A stretch of DNA of 64,000 nucleotides from Pseudomonas sp. PDM16 (GCF_014851865.1 NZ_JACVAM010000003.1:496001-560000), one strand, 5' to 3'; shown: positions 47,901 to 57,355, counted from the stretch's first letter. Notes: generated by a model from the sequence alone, not told the origin. Program-made: numbers and translations.

Positions 47901-48312
47901 GCTGGCGCGGAATGCGGTACAGGCAGAACAGCACCACGCTGCTCAGGGACAGGAGGATCAGCGCGACGGCATTCAGCCCGCTGAACAGGGCGATGGCAGC
48001 GATCCAGGCCGGCAGGCCTGCGCCGAGGAAGCCCTTGCGGCGCTGCCGGGCCAGTTCCAGCCAGGCCTCGCGTTCGTGCTCGCCATCCAGGGCCGCCTCG
48101 GTGGCGATCAGGGCGTGCTTGTAGGCCGAGAACAGCGGCAGGCTGACGAACATGGAGGCCATGCCGGCGATGAACAGCGGCATTTCCATCACGCTGCCGA
48201 GCACCTGGCTGCTGCCGAACAGCACGTTGAGGAAGAACAGCGGCGCCAGGGCGAAGCCGAACCAGCGCCACCATTCGAGGGCCAGTCGGCGACGCACCTC
48301 GGCGCGGGTCAT
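47893..48312 (-). CDS. Small membrane protein of unknown function
   Basis: 139 residues with four hydrophobic stretches (about 17-36, 42-62, 98-114, 115-133) and a charged cytoplasmic loop ([20 protein letters not shown]). I do not recognise a named family. It is coupled to ribA by a four-base overlap at its start and to btuF by an eight-base overlap at its end. This suggests a translated, conserved gene that might support B12 or riboflavin-related functions, though context alone does not prove it. Confidence 0.75.
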   Translation of the reverse strand: MTRAEVRRRLALEWWRWFGFALAPLFFLNVLFGSSQVLGSVMEMPLFIAGMASMFVSLPLFSAYKHALIATEAALDGEHEREAWLELARQRRKGFLGAGLPAWIAAIALFSGLNAVALILLSLSSVVLFCLYRIPRQLG

Positions 48313-48920
48313 TCTTCTTCCGCCTGGTGCTTGAGGCCCAGCAGGTGACCGAGCTTGCCGGCCTTGGTCGCCAGGTACTTGCGGTTGTGCGGATTGAGAC
48401 CGGTTTCCAGCGGGCGGCGCTCGGCCACACGTACGCCAAAGCCTTCCAGCGCCTTGACCTTGCGCGGATTGTTGGTCATCAGGTTGATTGCGCGAATGCC
48501 CAGGTGATCGAGCATCGGCTGACAGATCGAATAGTCGCGCTGATCAGCGGCGAAGCCCAGGCGCTCGTTGGCCTCGACGGTATCGGCACCGCCGTCCTGT
48601 AGTTCATAGGCGCGAATCTTGTTCAGCAGGCCGATACCACGGCCCTCCTGGCGCAGATACAGCAGCACGCCGCGGCCTTCCAGGGCGATGGCGCGCAGGG
48701 CCGCCTCGAGCTGGGCACCGCAGTCGCAACGCTGGCTGAACAGGGCATCGCCGGTCAGGCACTCGGAATGCAGGCGACCCAGCACGGGCTGGCCGTCGGC
48801 GATATCACCCAAGGTCAGGGCGACATGCTCCTTGCCGGTCTCCTCGTCGAGGAAACCGTGCATGGTGAAGACCGCGAAGGGCGTGGGCAGCTTGGAGGCG
48901 GCGACGAAGACGACGGACAC
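48309..48920 (-). CDS. ribA: GTP cyclohydrolase II
   Basis: Opens GTP to the first pyrimidine intermediate of riboflavin synthesis. The 203-residue protein has the zinc motif [18 protein letters not shown] (three Cys) near residue 50, [18 protein letters not shown] and the [11 protein letters not shown] segment. The start is GTG with AGGAG seven bases upstream. It supplies the activity missing from the degenerate second domain of RibB at 53003-54082. Confidence 0.97.
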   Translation of the reverse strand: MSVVFVAASKLPTPFAVFTMHGFLDEETGKEHVALTLGDIADGQPVLGRLHSECLTGDALFSQRCDCGAQLEAALRAIALEGRGVLLYLRQEGRGIGLLNKIRAYELQDGGADTVEANERLGFAADQRDYSICQPMLDHLGIRAINLMTNNPRKVKALEGFGVRVAERRPLETGLNPHNRKYLATKAGKLGHLLGLKHQAEEE

Positions 48921-49035
48921 CGGGTGCTCCTGTTGGACGTTCGGCAGAAAAGGCCGGCATTGTACCAGCCGAGGCGGCGCACGGCGCAGCCTGAATTATC
49001 GGCGATAAGGATCGAAAGGGCCGATGAATCGGTCG

Positions 49036-49689
49036 CTACAGCTTGGACTCCAGTTGCAGTACGCCATTCTCCTCACGCCAACGCACCCGGCTGAGGAAGC
49101 TCATGCCCAGCAGGACTTCGGTGGGAGAGTCGCCTTCCAGGACGGCACCCTCTACGCCAAGCACCTCCAGACTGCCGATCTTCACGCTGTCCAGCTTGAT
49201 CTGCCAGGCCTTGATGGTACCGCCGGCCGTGTTGGCCACCATAGGGCGCCCCTGCACCCGATAGTCGATACCAAGGCGACGGGCCTGGCCCTCGTTCATC
49301 GCGACCGAGGTGGCCCCGGTATCGACCAGGAACTGCACCGGATGGCCCTCGATGGAGCCAGCCACCCAGTAGTGATTGCCGGCACCACGGCTGATGCTGA
49401 GCTGGTTCTTCTGCAACTCGCCAGTCGGCGCAGACTGATTGTATTCGCGCGACATTGCGTAACTGCGCTGCACGCCTTCGATTTCGAGCACGGCACCCTT
49501 GTTGTCCGCACTCACCACCTTGACGCCACCCGGCCCGGTCTGGCCTGCCCGCACGAGCTTGCGGTGGCCGTCGACCAGCAGCACCGCCGCTCCGGGGAAA
49601 AGTCCAACTACCTGCACCTGGGGCTCGGCGTGCAACTGCGGGGTCATGGCCAGCAACAGGCCGGCGGCAAACAGCTCAAGGCGACGCAT
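49036..49689 (-). CDS. Exported retropepsin-like aspartic protease with an N-terminal extension
   Basis: 217 residues with a signal peptide (MRRLELFAAGLLLAMTPQLHA). Residues 24-95 form a small beta-rich domain (VQVVGLFPGAAVLLVDGHR). The protease domain follows with active-site motif FLVDTGATSVAMN (Asp123) and EVLLGMSFLSRVRW. It shares the clan AA TIGR02281 core with the protease at 22765-23292 but is periplasmic and not membrane-anchored. The start at 49689 has GGAGAG upstream and overlaps the solute-binding gene by 14 bases. Confidence 0.85.
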   Translation of the reverse strand: MRRLELFAAGLLLAMTPQLHAEPQVQVVGLFPGAAVLLVDGHRKLVRAGQTGPGGVKVVSADNKGAVLEIEGVQRSYAMSREYNQSAPTGELQKNQLSISRGAGNHYWVAGSIEGHPVQFLVDTGATSVAMNEGQARRLGIDYRVQGRPMVANTAGGTIKAWQIKLDSVKIGSLEVLGVEGAVLEGDSPTEVLLGMSFLSRVRWREENGVLQLESKL

Positions 49690-50437
49690 CGGGTCTCTCC
49701 ATGTCCTCATCGAACGGATAGGGCTGCTGCCAGCGGTGGAAAATCGCTCGCAGCTTGTCGCTCTGTACCAACTCGGCCATGCGTCGGTCGAAGAGGTCGG
49801 CCAGGGCACGCCCGCGCGCAGTATCGGCAAAGCCTACATACAGCGGCAAGCGGGTCAACGACGTGATGCGAAAGCGTTCCGGCTGAGGCCCACTCTTCAG
49901 CACATCGGACGCCTCGGTGAACGCATCAATGTAGAAATCGGCGTGCCCGCGCTCAAGCATGCCGAGAATGCCCGAGCGCCGCTCGATCTCCTGGAACTCC
50001 AGCGGCCCTGGCAGGTACTTCTGATAGCCATAGCCGCGCATCCACGCCAGTCGATACGTTTTCAGCGACTGCAGATCGGGCACCGGCTTGCCGACCAGGC
50101 CAAGGGCGACGATAGGGTCGGCGTCATAGGGCCAGCGGGGATAGATGACGTTCTCACGGACTTCCCCTAAATACGAACCCAGCCAGGCATCGGCCTCGCC
50201 ACGCTGCACCAGCCCAACGGAGCGGGTGTATGGCACATTGCGCTGATCCACGCGCACACCGGCAGGCCCGAACACCTCGCGCATGATCTCCCAGGCCAGC
50301 CCGGAACCATCGCGATTGGTGTACCCCACCCAGTACTCGCTGACCAACCGCACATGATCTGGCAGAGGCTGGCCCGCCTGAGCGCAGACGCCGAACAGCC
50401 CGAGAACCAGTCCCAGCATCCACTTATACATGGGCAT
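49676..50437 (-). CDS. Periplasmic solute-binding protein, family 3-like
   Basis: 253 residues with a signal peptide (MPMYKWMLGLVLGLFGVCAQA). The body matches the bacterial extracellular solute-binding family 3 pattern: LVSEYWVGYTNRDGSGLAWEIMREVF at the start (read in two parts), LVQRGEADAWLGSY in the middle, and ERGHADFYIDAFTEA in the second lobe. No ABC permease or ATPase lies nearby, so it may act as a sensor or a free binding protein. ATG at 50431 is an alternative start; GAGG precedes 50437. Confidence 0.82.
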   Translation of the reverse strand: MPMYKWMLGLVLGLFGVCAQAGQPLPDHVRLVSEYWVGYTNRDGSGLAWEIMREVFGPAGVRVDQRNVPYTRSVGLVQRGEADAWLGSYLGEVRENVIYPRWPYDADPIVALGLVGKPVPDLQSLKTYRLAWMRGYGYQKYLPGPLEFQEIERRSGILGMLERGHADFYIDAFTEASDVLKSGPQPERFRITSLTRLPLYVGFADTARGRALADLFDRRMAELVQSDKLRAIFHRWQQPYPFDEDMERPDASP

Positions 50438-50445
50438 TCCTTGCC

Positions 50446-50934
50446 TCAGGCCAGTCCCCAGACCAGAAGCTGCATGGCCACCCAGGCGAATACACCCGCC
50501 AACACGTCGTCCAGCATGATGCCGATGCCTCCGTGCACATGGCGATCTATCCAGCGAATCGGCCAGGGCTTGAGGATGTCGAACAGGCGGAACACCAAGA
50601 AGCCTAGCAGTATCCATTGCCATCCCTCCGGCACCAGCCAGAGGGTGATCCACATACCGACCATCTCGTCCCAGACGATGCCCTCGTGGTCGTGCACGCC
50701 CATGTCCTCGGCCACCCGCCCGCACAGCCAGAAGCCGAACAGCATGGTCACGCCGAGCATCAGCCAGTAGCCCCAGTCCGGCAGCATCTGCCACAGCGGG
50801 ATGAACGGGATCGCCACCAGCGAGCCCCAGGTGCCTGGCGCCTTGGGCATCAGCCCGGAGCCGAAGCCGAAGGCGAGGAAGTGCCAGGGATTGCGCCATA
50901 CCTGCGGCGCGACTTTCACGACTTCAGTCACCAT
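50446..50934 (-). CDS. pgpA: Phosphatidylglycerophosphatase A
   Basis: Dephosphorylates phosphatidylglycerophosphate in the inner membrane. The 162-residue protein contains the family signature GFGSGLMPKAPGTWGSL near residue 23 and VWDEMVGMW near residue 87, with three or four hydrophobic segments. It is six bases after thiL, as in many gammaproteobacteria (nusB-thiL-pgpA). Confidence 0.95.
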   Translation of the reverse strand: MVTEVVKVAPQVWRNPWHFLAFGFGSGLMPKAPGTWGSLVAIPFIPLWQMLPDWGYWLMLGVTMLFGFWLCGRVAEDMGVHDHEGIVWDEMVGMWITLWLVPEGWQWILLGFLVFRLFDILKPWPIRWIDRHVHGGIGIMLDDVLAGVFAWVAMQLLVWGLA

Positions 50935-50940
50935 GCATCT

Positions 50941-51903
50941 CTATGTTTGTTGTGCGAAATGTTGATAGCCCGCCCGTGGCGGCTCAAGGCGACGGCCCTC
51001 GCCGTCCAGCAGCTGTAAGCCCTGCCCTGCCACGACGCGGCCGATTACCACGGCCTCTGGCCATTGGGCCCGCAGCACCGGCAGGAGTTCGCCCGGCAGG
51101 GTAAAGGCCAGGCGATAGTCGTCGCCACCGGCCAGCGCACAGTCCAGCGCCCGCTCACCGGCCAGGTCGCGTAGGGCGGGCGACAGCGGCACGCGATCAC
51201 GCTCGATCTGCAGTTCCACGCCGGAAGCCGCGGCGATATGGCCGCAGTCGGCCAGCAAACCGTCGGAAATATCCAGCGCCGCCGTGGCCCGGCCACGCAG
51301 CCACTGGCCGAGGGCCAGCTGCGGCTGCGGCGCCCAGTAACGCTGCAGCAGATAGTCGGCCGACTCGCCTGGCACCTGCTGCGCGCCCAGCACCAGCGGC
51401 AGCGCCCCAGCACCGTCGCCCAGGCTGCCGCCGACGCAGAGCAGATCGCCCGCGCGCGCGCCGCTGCGGGTCAGCGCCTGCCCCGTCGGTACTCGACCGA
51501 ACACAGTCAGGGTCAGGCTCAGCAGTCCGCGCGTGGTGTCGCCACCGACCAGGGCAATGCGGCACTGCCCGGCCATCTGCGACAGACCTCGGGCGAAGCC
51601 CTCCAGCCAGGCCGGCTCGGCCGTGGGCAGGGTCAGCGCCAGGGTGAAGGCGAGCGGCTCGGCGCCCATGGCAGCCAGATCGCTGACGCTCACCGCCAGG
51701 GCGCGCTGGCCAAGCAGGAAAGGATCGCAGGAATGGGGAAAGTGCACGCCGTCCACCAGGGTATCGGTGGACAGGGCCAGTTGCTGGCCGGGCGGCAGTT
51801 GCAGCAGAGCGCAGTCGTCGCCGATGCCGAGGGCAACGCCTTCGGCCGCCTGCGCACAGGGCGCGGCGGCGAAGTAGCGACGAATCAGCTCGAACTCGCC
51901 CAA
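50941..51903 (-). CDS. thiL: Thiamine-monophosphate kinase
   Basis: Phosphorylates thiamine monophosphate to the active cofactor. The 320-residue protein has the AIR-synthase-like fold motifs ALGIGDDCALLQLP, STDTLVDGVHF, SVSDLAAMGAEP and the mid-protein ALDISDGLLADCGHIAAAS. It is four bases after nusB. It completes the thiamine theme set by thiC and cytX earlier in the window. Confidence 0.96.
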   Translation of the reverse strand: MGEFELIRRYFAAAPCAQAAEGVALGIGDDCALLQLPPGQQLALSTDTLVDGVHFPHSCDPFLLGQRALAVSVSDLAAMGAEPLAFTLALTLPTAEPAWLEGFARGLSQMAGQCRIALVGGDTTRGLLSLTLTVFGRVPTGQALTRSGARAGDLLCVGGSLGDGAGALPLVLGAQQVPGESADYLLQRYWAPQPQLALGQWLRGRATAALDISDGLLADCGHIAAASGVELQIERDRVPLSPALRDLAGERALDCALAGGDDYRLAFTLPGELLPVLRAQWPEAVVIGRVVAGQGLQLLDGEGRRLEPPRAGYQHFAQQT

Positions 51904-51907
51904 AGCC

Positions 51908-52393
51908 TCAGCGCTTGCCGGCGTTGACTTCCGGCCCGCGCAGGGTCGGCGCCAGCTTGTCCAGCACGCCGTTGACGAACTTGTGCCCGTCGGTGGCGCC
52001 GAAGGTCTTGGCCAGCTCGATGCCTTCGTTGATCACGACCTTGTAGGGCACGTCGACGCGGCTCTTCAGCTCCCAGGCGGACAGGCGCAGGATGGCCAGT
52101 TCGACCGGGTCCAGCTCGTCCAGCGGGATGCTCAGCAACGGCGCGAAGGCCTCGTCGAGTTCGGTCTTCTGGTGCGCCACGCCATGCAGGATCTCATGGA
52201 AGTAGGCACCGTCGACGCCGCTGAAGTCGTTGTCGACGCGGAACTGCGCTTCGATCTCGTTCAGCGACTGACCGGCCATGTGCCACTGATACAGTGCCTG
52301 CATGGCCAGGCTACGGGCCACGCGACGCTGCGCGATCTTGCCCTTGGCCTTGGGCTGCGGAGCGTCCTGGCTGTCGTCGTGATTTAGGCTCAC
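51908..52393 (-). CDS. nusB: Transcription antitermination protein NusB
   Basis: 161-residue RNA-binding protein that, with NusE, binds boxA RNA in rRNA operons. The family blocks [55 protein letters not shown] and [10 protein letters not shown] are all present (long one seen as two adjacent parts). The start is GTG, overlapping the ribH stop (GTGA). Confidence 0.96.
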   Translation of the reverse strand: MSLNHDDSQDAPQPKAKGKIAQRRVARSLAMQALYQWHMAGQSLNEIEAQFRVDNDFSGVDGAYFHEILHGVAHQKTELDEAFAPLLSIPLDELDPVELAILRLSAWELKSRVDVPYKVVINEGIELAKTFGATDGHKFVNGVLDKLAPTLRGPEVNAGKR

Positions 52394-52866
52394 TTGGCCT
52401 CCAGGGCCGCCAGCAGGCTGACCATTTCCAGGGCGGACAGAGCAGCTTCGGCGCCCTTGTTACCGGCCTTGGTGCCGGAGCGCTCGATGGCCTGCTCGAT
52501 GGAGTCGACGGTCAGTACGCCGAAGGCGACCGGCACGCCGTATTCCATGGACACCTGGGCCAGGCCCTTGGTGCACTCGCCGGCGACGTATTCGAAGTGC
52601 GGGGTACCGCCACGGATCACCGCGCCGAGGGCGATGATGGCGGCGAACTCGCCGCGCTGGGCGACTTTCTGGGTGACCAGCGGAATTTCGAAGGCACCCG
52701 GCGCGCGGATGACGGTGATGTCGCTTTCCTTCACGCCGTGGCGGACCAGGGCGTCGACGGCGCCGCTGACCAGGCTCTCGACGACGAAGCTGTTGAAGCG
52801 GCCAACCACCAGGGCGTATTTGCCTTGCGGGGCGATGAAGGTACCTTCGATGGTCTTCAGGGTCAT
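52390..52866 (-). CDS. ribH: 6,7-dimethyl-8-ribityllumazine synthase
   Basis: Joins the pyrimidine and butanone phosphate intermediates to lumazine, forming an icosahedral or decameric shell. The 158-residue protein has [32 protein letters not shown] [29 protein letters not shown] and the catalytic His in that block. The start [10 protein letters not shown] at 52866 gives the normal length; the frame opens 29 codons earlier. Confidence 0.97.
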   Translation of the reverse strand: MTLKTIEGTFIAPQGKYALVVGRFNSFVVESLVSGAVDALVRHGVKESDITVIRAPGAFEIPLVTQKVAQRGEFAAIIALGAVIRGGTPHFEYVAGECTKGLAQVSMEYGVPVAFGVLTVDSIEQAIERSGTKAGNKGAEAALSALEMVSLLAALEAK

Positions 52867-53002
52867 GGGCGAGTCTCGATTCGGATAAAGAGCCGGAATG
52901 CCTGAGGCACTCCGTGATGAAAAAGTTAAGCCCACTTGTGGGGCACTGACCAAGGGCTGCGGCCGATCTAGACGCGGCGCGCAGCACTCCTGGCTCAGGG
53001 CC

Positions 53003-54082
53003 TTATTCGGCGGGCAGGTATTCTACAACTTCCAGGTCAAAGCCGGATATGGCGTTGAACTTCATCGGCGAGCTCATCAGGCGCATCTTGCGCACGCCCA
53101 GATCACGCAGGATCTGCGAGCCGGCACCGACGGTGCTGTAGGTCGCCGGGCTCGGCGTCGGCTGCTTGTTCAGGTGGGCGAACAGCTCCGGGCCGGTGAG
53201 CGGGTTGCCGAGCAGCAGCACCACGCCGCTGCCGGCCTTGGCCACTTCGGCCATCGCCGCGCGCAGGCTCCAGCGCCCGGGCTGCTTGACCAGGAACAGG
53301 TCGCGCAGCGGCTCCATGTTGTGCACGCGGACCAGCGTCGGCTCCTCGGCGCACACCTTGCCCAGGGTCAGGGCCATGTGCGCGGTGTTCTCTACGCCGT
53401 CACGGTAGGTGACCAGGGTGAACTGGCCCAGCTCGGTGTCCAGCGGCTGCTCACTGACGCGCTCGACGGTGCGCTCGTGGATCAGGCGGTAGTGGATCAG
53501 GTCGGCGATGGTGCCGATCTTCAGACCGTGCTCCTCAGCGAACTTCTCCAGCTCCGGGCGACGGGCCATGGTGCCGTCGTCGTTCATGATCTCGCAGATC
53601 ACGCCGGAAGGCTCGAAACCGGCCATGCGCGCCAGGTCGCAAGCCGCCTCGGTGTGGCCGGCGCGGGCCAGCACGCCGCCGGGCTGGGCCATCAGCGGGA
53701 AGATGTGGCCGGGGCTGACGATATCGTCGGCCACTGCGTTCTTGGCCACGGCGGCCTGCACGGTACGTGCGCGGTCGGCGGCGGAGATGCCGGTGGTCAC
53801 ACCCTCGGCGGCCTCGATGGAAACGGTGAACTTGGTGCCGAAGCCGGAGCCGTTGCGCGGCGCCATCAGCGGCAGCTTGAGCAGCTCGCAGCGCTCGCGG
53901 CTCATCGGCATGCAAATCAGGCCACGGGCGAAGCGGGCCATGAAGTTGATGTGCTCGGCGGTGGTGCATTCGGAGGCGATGATGATGTCGCCCTCGTTCT
54001 CGCGGTCCTCGTCATCCATGAGGATGACCATCTTGCCGGCGCGGATGTCTTCGATCAGTTCTTCTGCGGTATTCAGGGCCAT
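53003..54082 (-). CDS. ribB: 3,4-dihydroxy-2-butanone-4-phosphate synthase with a degenerate GTP cyclohydrolase II-like domain
   Basis: 359 residues. Residues 1-200 form an intact RibB domain that makes the four-carbon unit of riboflavin from ribulose 5-phosphate, with [13 protein letters not shown] at 23-35 and [22 protein letters not shown]. The C-terminal 150 residues follow the fold of GTP cyclohydrolase II (RibA), but the zinc Cys motif is absent: the corresponding place reads [20 protein letters not shown]. That half is therefore unlikely to have cyclohydrolase activity. A complete RibA at 48309-48920 fills the gap. Confidence 0.95.
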   Translation of the reverse strand: MALNTAEELIEDIRAGKMVILMDDEDRENEGDIIIASECTTAEHINFMARFARGLICMPMSRERCELLKLPLMAPRNGSGFGTKFTVSIEAAEGVTTGISAADRARTVQAAVAKNAVADDIVSPGHIFPLMAQPGGVLARAGHTEAACDLARMAGFEPSGVICEIMNDDGTMARRPELEKFAEEHGLKIGTIADLIHYRLIHERTVERVSEQPLDTELGQFTLVTYRDGVENTAHMALTLGKVCAEEPTLVRVHNMEPLRDLFLVKQPGRWSLRAAMAEVAKAGSGVVLLLGNPLTGPELFAHLNKQPTPSPATYSTVGAGSQILRDLGVRKMRLMSSPMKFNAISGFDLEVVEYLPAE

Positions 54083-54092
54083 GCTGGCAATC

Positions 54093-54755
54093 TCACTTGT
54101 TCAGGTAGCCGTGTTCGGCGAGGAAAGCTTCGCTGATGCCGGAAGCGCTAGGTTCGGCGGCCTTGTCGCCGAGCAGCAGGCGCTCCAGGTAGCGCGCCAG
54201 CAGGTCCACCTCAAGGTTGACCTTACGTCCCGGCCGGTAGTCGGCCATGATGGTTTCGACCAGGGTGTGCGGCACGATGGTCAGCTCGAACTCGGCGCCG
54301 TTGACGGCGTTGACCGTCAGGCTGGTGCCGTCGACGGTGATCGAGCCCTTCAGCGCGATGTACTTGGCCAGCTCGCGCGGCGCACGTACGGTGAACTGGA
54401 TGGCGCGGGCATTTTCCTCGCGCTTGACGATCTCGCCGACGCCGTCTACGTGGCCGCTGACCAGGTGACCACCGAGGCGGGTGGTCGGGGTCAGGGCCTT
54501 CTCCAGGTTGACCCGGCTGCCGGCCTTCAGATCGATGAAGGCGGTGCGCGCCAGGGTCTCGCGGCTGACATCGGCCCAGAAGCCGTCGCCAGGCAGCTCG
54601 ACCGCGGTCAGGCACACGCCATTGACCGCGATGCTGTCGCCCAGCTTGACGTCGCCCAGATCCAGCTTGCCGGTCTCGACGTAGACGCGCACGTCGCCGC
54701 CCTTGGGCGTCATGGCACGGATGCTACCGATGGATTCGATTATGCCGGTGAACAT
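54093..54755 (-). CDS. ribE: Riboflavin synthase alpha chain
   Basis: Dismutates two lumazines into riboflavin. The 220-residue protein has the N-terminal signature MFTGIIESIG and two similar barrel halves with NGVCLTAVEL, GGHLVSGHVDGVG and DGTSLTVNAV. The start is fixed by MFTGII and a GGGAGGA site. It is preceded by the FMN riboswitch and a short possible leader frame. Some authors call this gene ribC in Pseudomonas. Confidence 0.96.
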   Translation of the reverse strand: MFTGIIESIGSIRAMTPKGGDVRVYVETGKLDLGDVKLGDSIAVNGVCLTAVELPGDGFWADVSRETLARTAFIDLKAGSRVNLEKALTPTTRLGGHLVSGHVDGVGEIVKREENARAIQFTVRAPRELAKYIALKGSITVDGTSLTVNAVNGAEFELTIVPHTLVETIMADYRPGRKVNLEVDLLARYLERLLLGDKAAEPSASGISEAFLAEHGYLNK

Positions 54756-54787
54756 GCGTCCTCCCGGTGAATGGTGCAATGCAGCAT
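54740..54787 (-). CDS. Possible 15-codon leader ORF overlapping the ribE start
   Basis: Minus-strand ATG with AGGAG nine bases upstream, followed by 15 codons (MLHCTIHREDACSPA) and TAA. The frame overlaps the ribE ribosome site and start in a different frame. Its own ribosome site is partly inside the hairpin at 54797-54817. It may couple ribE translation to the riboswitch, or it may be chance. Confidence 0.25.
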   Translation of the reverse strand: MLHCTIHREDACSPA

Positions 54788-54796
54788 GGATGATCT

Positions 54797-54817
54797 CCTG
54801 TTTTGGTCAAAAACAGG
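54797..54817 (-). promoter_or_regulatory. Hairpin after the FMN aptamer
   Basis: CCTGTTTT pairs with AAAACAGG in an 8-bp stem with a five-base loop. The 3' arm ends in AGG of an AGGAG ribosome site. No U run follows, so masking of a ribosome site is more likely than termination. Confidence 0.55.
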
Positions 54818-54879
54818 GCAATGCCGATCGATAGGGATTTTCGCGGACGCAGACGGACGGCGCCCCGGAAGGGAATCCC

Positions 54880-55022
54880 GCTCTCTCTTTATCCGGACTA
54901 TACCGTCGGCCCCGGAATCACACCGGGTCTGCTGACCTCGCGCGGCAGGTGCCGTGGCGAGCGCTCGCGGGCTAGGCCTAGGCCATTACCGCCGGTGGGG
55001 AATCACACCCCGCCCTGAGAAC
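54880..55022 (-). promoter_or_regulatory. FMN riboswitch (RFN element)
   Basis: On the minus strand the aptamer shows GGGCGGGGTGTGATTCCCC, ACCGGCGGTAATGGCC, a variable arm (GCCCGCGAGCGCTCGCC), GGTCAGCAGACCCGGTGTGA, TTCCGGGGCCGACGGTATAG and TCCGGATAAAGAGAG. GTTCTC and GAGAGC close P1. It lies between ribD and ribE and should control ribE and the genes downstream of it. Confidence 0.95.
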
Positions 55023-55113
55023 GTTGCGCCCACCAAAGTGAGCGCGGCTGGCTTTTTACCATATTTGCCGCGCCGCTGCATGGCGGCGCTTCGATCAAAC
55101 CAATCGAAATGCC

Positions 55114-56229
55114 TCAGCGCGGCTTGGGCACCGCAGTGATCCGCCAGTCGCCACCGACCGCACGGATATCGCGAATCTCCAGATCCTGCGCCTCGGCCAT
55201 GCGCGCCAGCGGCCAGTCCAGCAACGGCCTGGCGCTGGAGCCAAGGAACTTGGGCGCGACGAACAGCTGGTACTCGTCGACCAGCCCGGCGCGGGCGAAG
55301 GCTCCGGCCAGCTTGGGCCCGGCCTCGACCAACACCTCGTTGGCGCCGCGCCCGGCCAGCTCGGTGAGCAGCTTGCGCAGATCGACGTGGCCGTTGCTGC
55401 CGGGCAGCGCCAGCAGCTCGTGGCGCTCCTCGGTGAAACGCTCGCGGGCAGAGGCCGCCGCACAGGTGGCGACCAGCGCCGGGCCGGCCTGGAAGAAGGG
55501 TGATGCCAGCGGCACGCGCAGGCGTCCGTCGACCAGCACGCGCAGCGGCGGGCGGTCGATGGCCAGGGCAGTCAGCTCGGCGTTCAGACCCAGTTCCTCG
55601 GCGCGCACGGTCAGGCGCGCCTGATCGGCAAGCACGGTGTCGGCGCCGGTGATCACCACGCTGGAACGGGCGCGCAGGCGTTGCACCGCGGCGCGCGCCT
55701 CGGGGCCGGTGATCCACTGGCTCTCGCCACTGGCCATGGCGGTGCGACCGTCCAGGCTCATGGCCAGTTTGACCCGCACGAACGGTAGGCCCTGCTCCAT
55801 GCGCTTGATGAAGCCGGCGTTGAGTTCGCGCGCCTCGGCCTCCAGCACGCCGCTGTGCACGGCGATACCGACACCCATCAGGCGCAGCAGGCCGCGTCCG
55901 GCAACTTGCGGGTTGGGGTCCTGCATGGCCGCCACCACGCGGGCCACCCCGGCGGCCACCAGCGCATCGGCGCAGGGCGGCGTGCGGCCGTGGTGGCTGC
56001 AGGGTTCCAGGGTGACGTAGGCGGTGGCACCACGGGCCTTGTCGCCGGCCTGGCGCAGCGCGTGCACCTCGGCATGCGGCTCGCCGGCCTTGGCGTGCCA
56101 GCCTTCGCCGACGATCTTGTCGCCCTGGACGATGACGCAGCCAACGCGTGGATTCGGATGGGTGGAATACAGCCCCTTGCGCGCCAGTTCCAGCGCGCGG
56201 GCCATGAATTGCTGATCGACCACACTCAT
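55114..56229 (-). CDS. ribD: Bifunctional riboflavin biosynthesis deaminase/reductase RibD
   Basis: 371 residues. The N-terminal deaminase domain has the zinc motifs [10 protein letters not shown] and [15 protein letters not shown]. The C-terminal reductase domain has [20 protein letters not shown] and the NADPH-binding [14 protein letters not shown]. It catalyses steps two and three of riboflavin synthesis. It overlaps nrdR by four bases at its start. The FMN riboswitch follows, so ribD may escape FMN control. Confidence 0.96.
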   Translation of the reverse strand: MSVVDQQFMARALELARKGLYSTHPNPRVGCVIVQGDKIVGEGWHAKAGEPHAEVHALRQAGDKARGATAYVTLEPCSHHGRTPPCADALVAAGVARVVAAMQDPNPQVAGRGLLRLMGVGIAVHSGVLEAEARELNAGFIKRMEQGLPFVRVKLAMSLDGRTAMASGESQWITGPEARAAVQRLRARSSVVITGADTVLADQARLTVRAEELGLNAELTALAIDRPPLRVLVDGRLRVPLASPFFQAGPALVATCAAASARERFTEERHELLALPGSNGHVDLRKLLTELAGRGANEVLVEAGPKLAGAFARAGLVDEYQLFVAPKFLGSSARPLLDWPLARMAEAQDLEIRDIRAVGGDWRITAVPKPR

Positions 56230-56690
56230 TCCTTGGACGGCTCGCGGGCCAGGCGTTCGATCTCCTCGCGGAACTCGTTGAGGTCCTGGAAGCGCCGGTA
56301 GACCGAGGCGAAACGGATGTAGGCGACTTCGTCGAGCTTCTGCAGCTCGGTCATCACCAGCTCGCCGAGCACCCGCGACTTGATCTCGCGCTCACCAGTG
56401 GCGCGCAGGCGATGCTTGATATGGGCGATGGCCTCTTCCAGGCGCTCGATGCTGACCGGTCGCTTCTCCAGCGCGCGCTGCATGCCGGCGCGCAGCTTGT
56501 CTTCATCGAAGGGCTGGCGGCTGCCGTCGGACTTGATCAGGCGCGGCATCACCAGTTCGGCAGTCTCGAAGGTGGTGAAGCGCTCACCACAGGCCACGCA
56601 TTCGCGGCGCCTGCGCACCTGGTCACCCTCGGCGACCAGGCGGGAGTCGATGACCTTGGTGTCGTTGGCAGCGCAGAAAGGACAATGCAT
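56226..56690 (-). CDS. nrdR: Transcriptional repressor NrdR
   Basis: Represses ribonucleotide reductase genes in response to ATP/dATP. The 154-residue protein has the N-terminal zinc ribbon ([17 protein letters not shown] ... [16 protein letters not shown]) and an ATP-cone domain. The start MHCPFC at 56690 is the family norm; the frame opens 30 codons earlier. First gene of the riboflavin unit. Confidence 0.97.
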   Translation of the reverse strand: MHCPFCAANDTKVIDSRLVAEGDQVRRRRECVACGERFTTFETAELVMPRLIKSDGSRQPFDEDKLRAGMQRALEKRPVSIERLEEAIAHIKHRLRATGEREIKSRVLGELVMTELQKLDEVAYIRFASVYRRFQDLNEFREEIERLAREPSKE

Positions 56691-56802
56691 TACAGGAAGG
56701 CGCCCAGGAAATGGAGGCTCATGGTAGCGCATCCGTTTGCCCTGACAAATGAACACCCCGGAACGAAGCCGACTTGCCAAAGCACAGATCGGCGGAGAAG
56801 AT

Positions 56803-56821
56803 GAGAACGATTTTCATGAAC
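56803..56821. promoter_or_regulatory. Candidate Fur box before the ECF sigma factor gene
   Basis: GAGAACGATTTTCATGAAC matches the 19-base Fur consensus at 13 positions by my count. It overlaps the first possible start codons of the sigma factor gene, which argues for a downstream start. Confidence 0.45.
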
Positions 56822-57355
56822 TTCGATTACTCACACATGCCTGCCGACAAAAGCTCGTCGCCCTCTTCCCTGCACAGCCTTTATGCCGACCACCACGGCT
56901 GGCTGTACGCCTGGCTCTGCAAGAAACTGCAGAACCGTGCCGATGCCGCGGACATGACCCAGGACACCTTCCTGCGCGTCCTCAATTCCCCGCAACTCGA
57001 AAGGCTCCAGGAGCCCCGGGCGTTCCTCTGCACCGTGGCCAAACGCATCCTGTGCAGCTTCTGGCGCCGTCATGAACTGGAGCAGAGCTACCTGTCGGCC
57101 CTGGCCAGCCTCCCGGAGCCCGTCGCTCCCTCGGAGGAGGAATATGCTCTGGTGCGCGAGGCGCTGGAGGCCATCGACCGCCTGCTGGACGGCCTGCCAG
57201 GCAACGTGCGCCATGCCTTCCTGCTCAACCGCCTGGAAGGACTGCCCCATGCACAGATCGCCGCGGAGCTCGGCGTCTCCCTGGCCACGGTCGAACGCTG
57301 GATCAAGCGTGCCCTGACCCATCTTTATCTCGCCCGCCTGCAGGAGGCGCCATGA
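56816..57355 (+). CDS. ECF sigma factor, FecI-like
   Basis: 179-residue extracytoplasmic-function sigma factor. Region 2 (LYADHHGWLYAWLCKKLQNR, AADMTQDTFLRVL) and region 4 (RLEGLPHAQIAAELGVSLATVERW, seen in two parts) match the iron-starvation FecI/FpvI/FoxI group. It forms a set with the FecR-like protein and TonB receptor that follow. The exact start is uncertain: ATGs at 56801, 56816 and 56837 are possible, and a Fur-like box overlaps the first two. Confidence 0.92.
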   Translation: MNFDYSHMPADKSSSPSSLHSLYADHHGWLYAWLCKKLQNRADAADMTQDTFLRVLNSPQLERLQEPRAFLCTVAKRILCSFWRRHELEQSYLSALASLPEPVAPSEEEYALVREALEAIDRLLDGLPGNVRHAFLLNRLEGLPHAQIAAELGVSLATVERWIKRALTHLYLARLQEAP

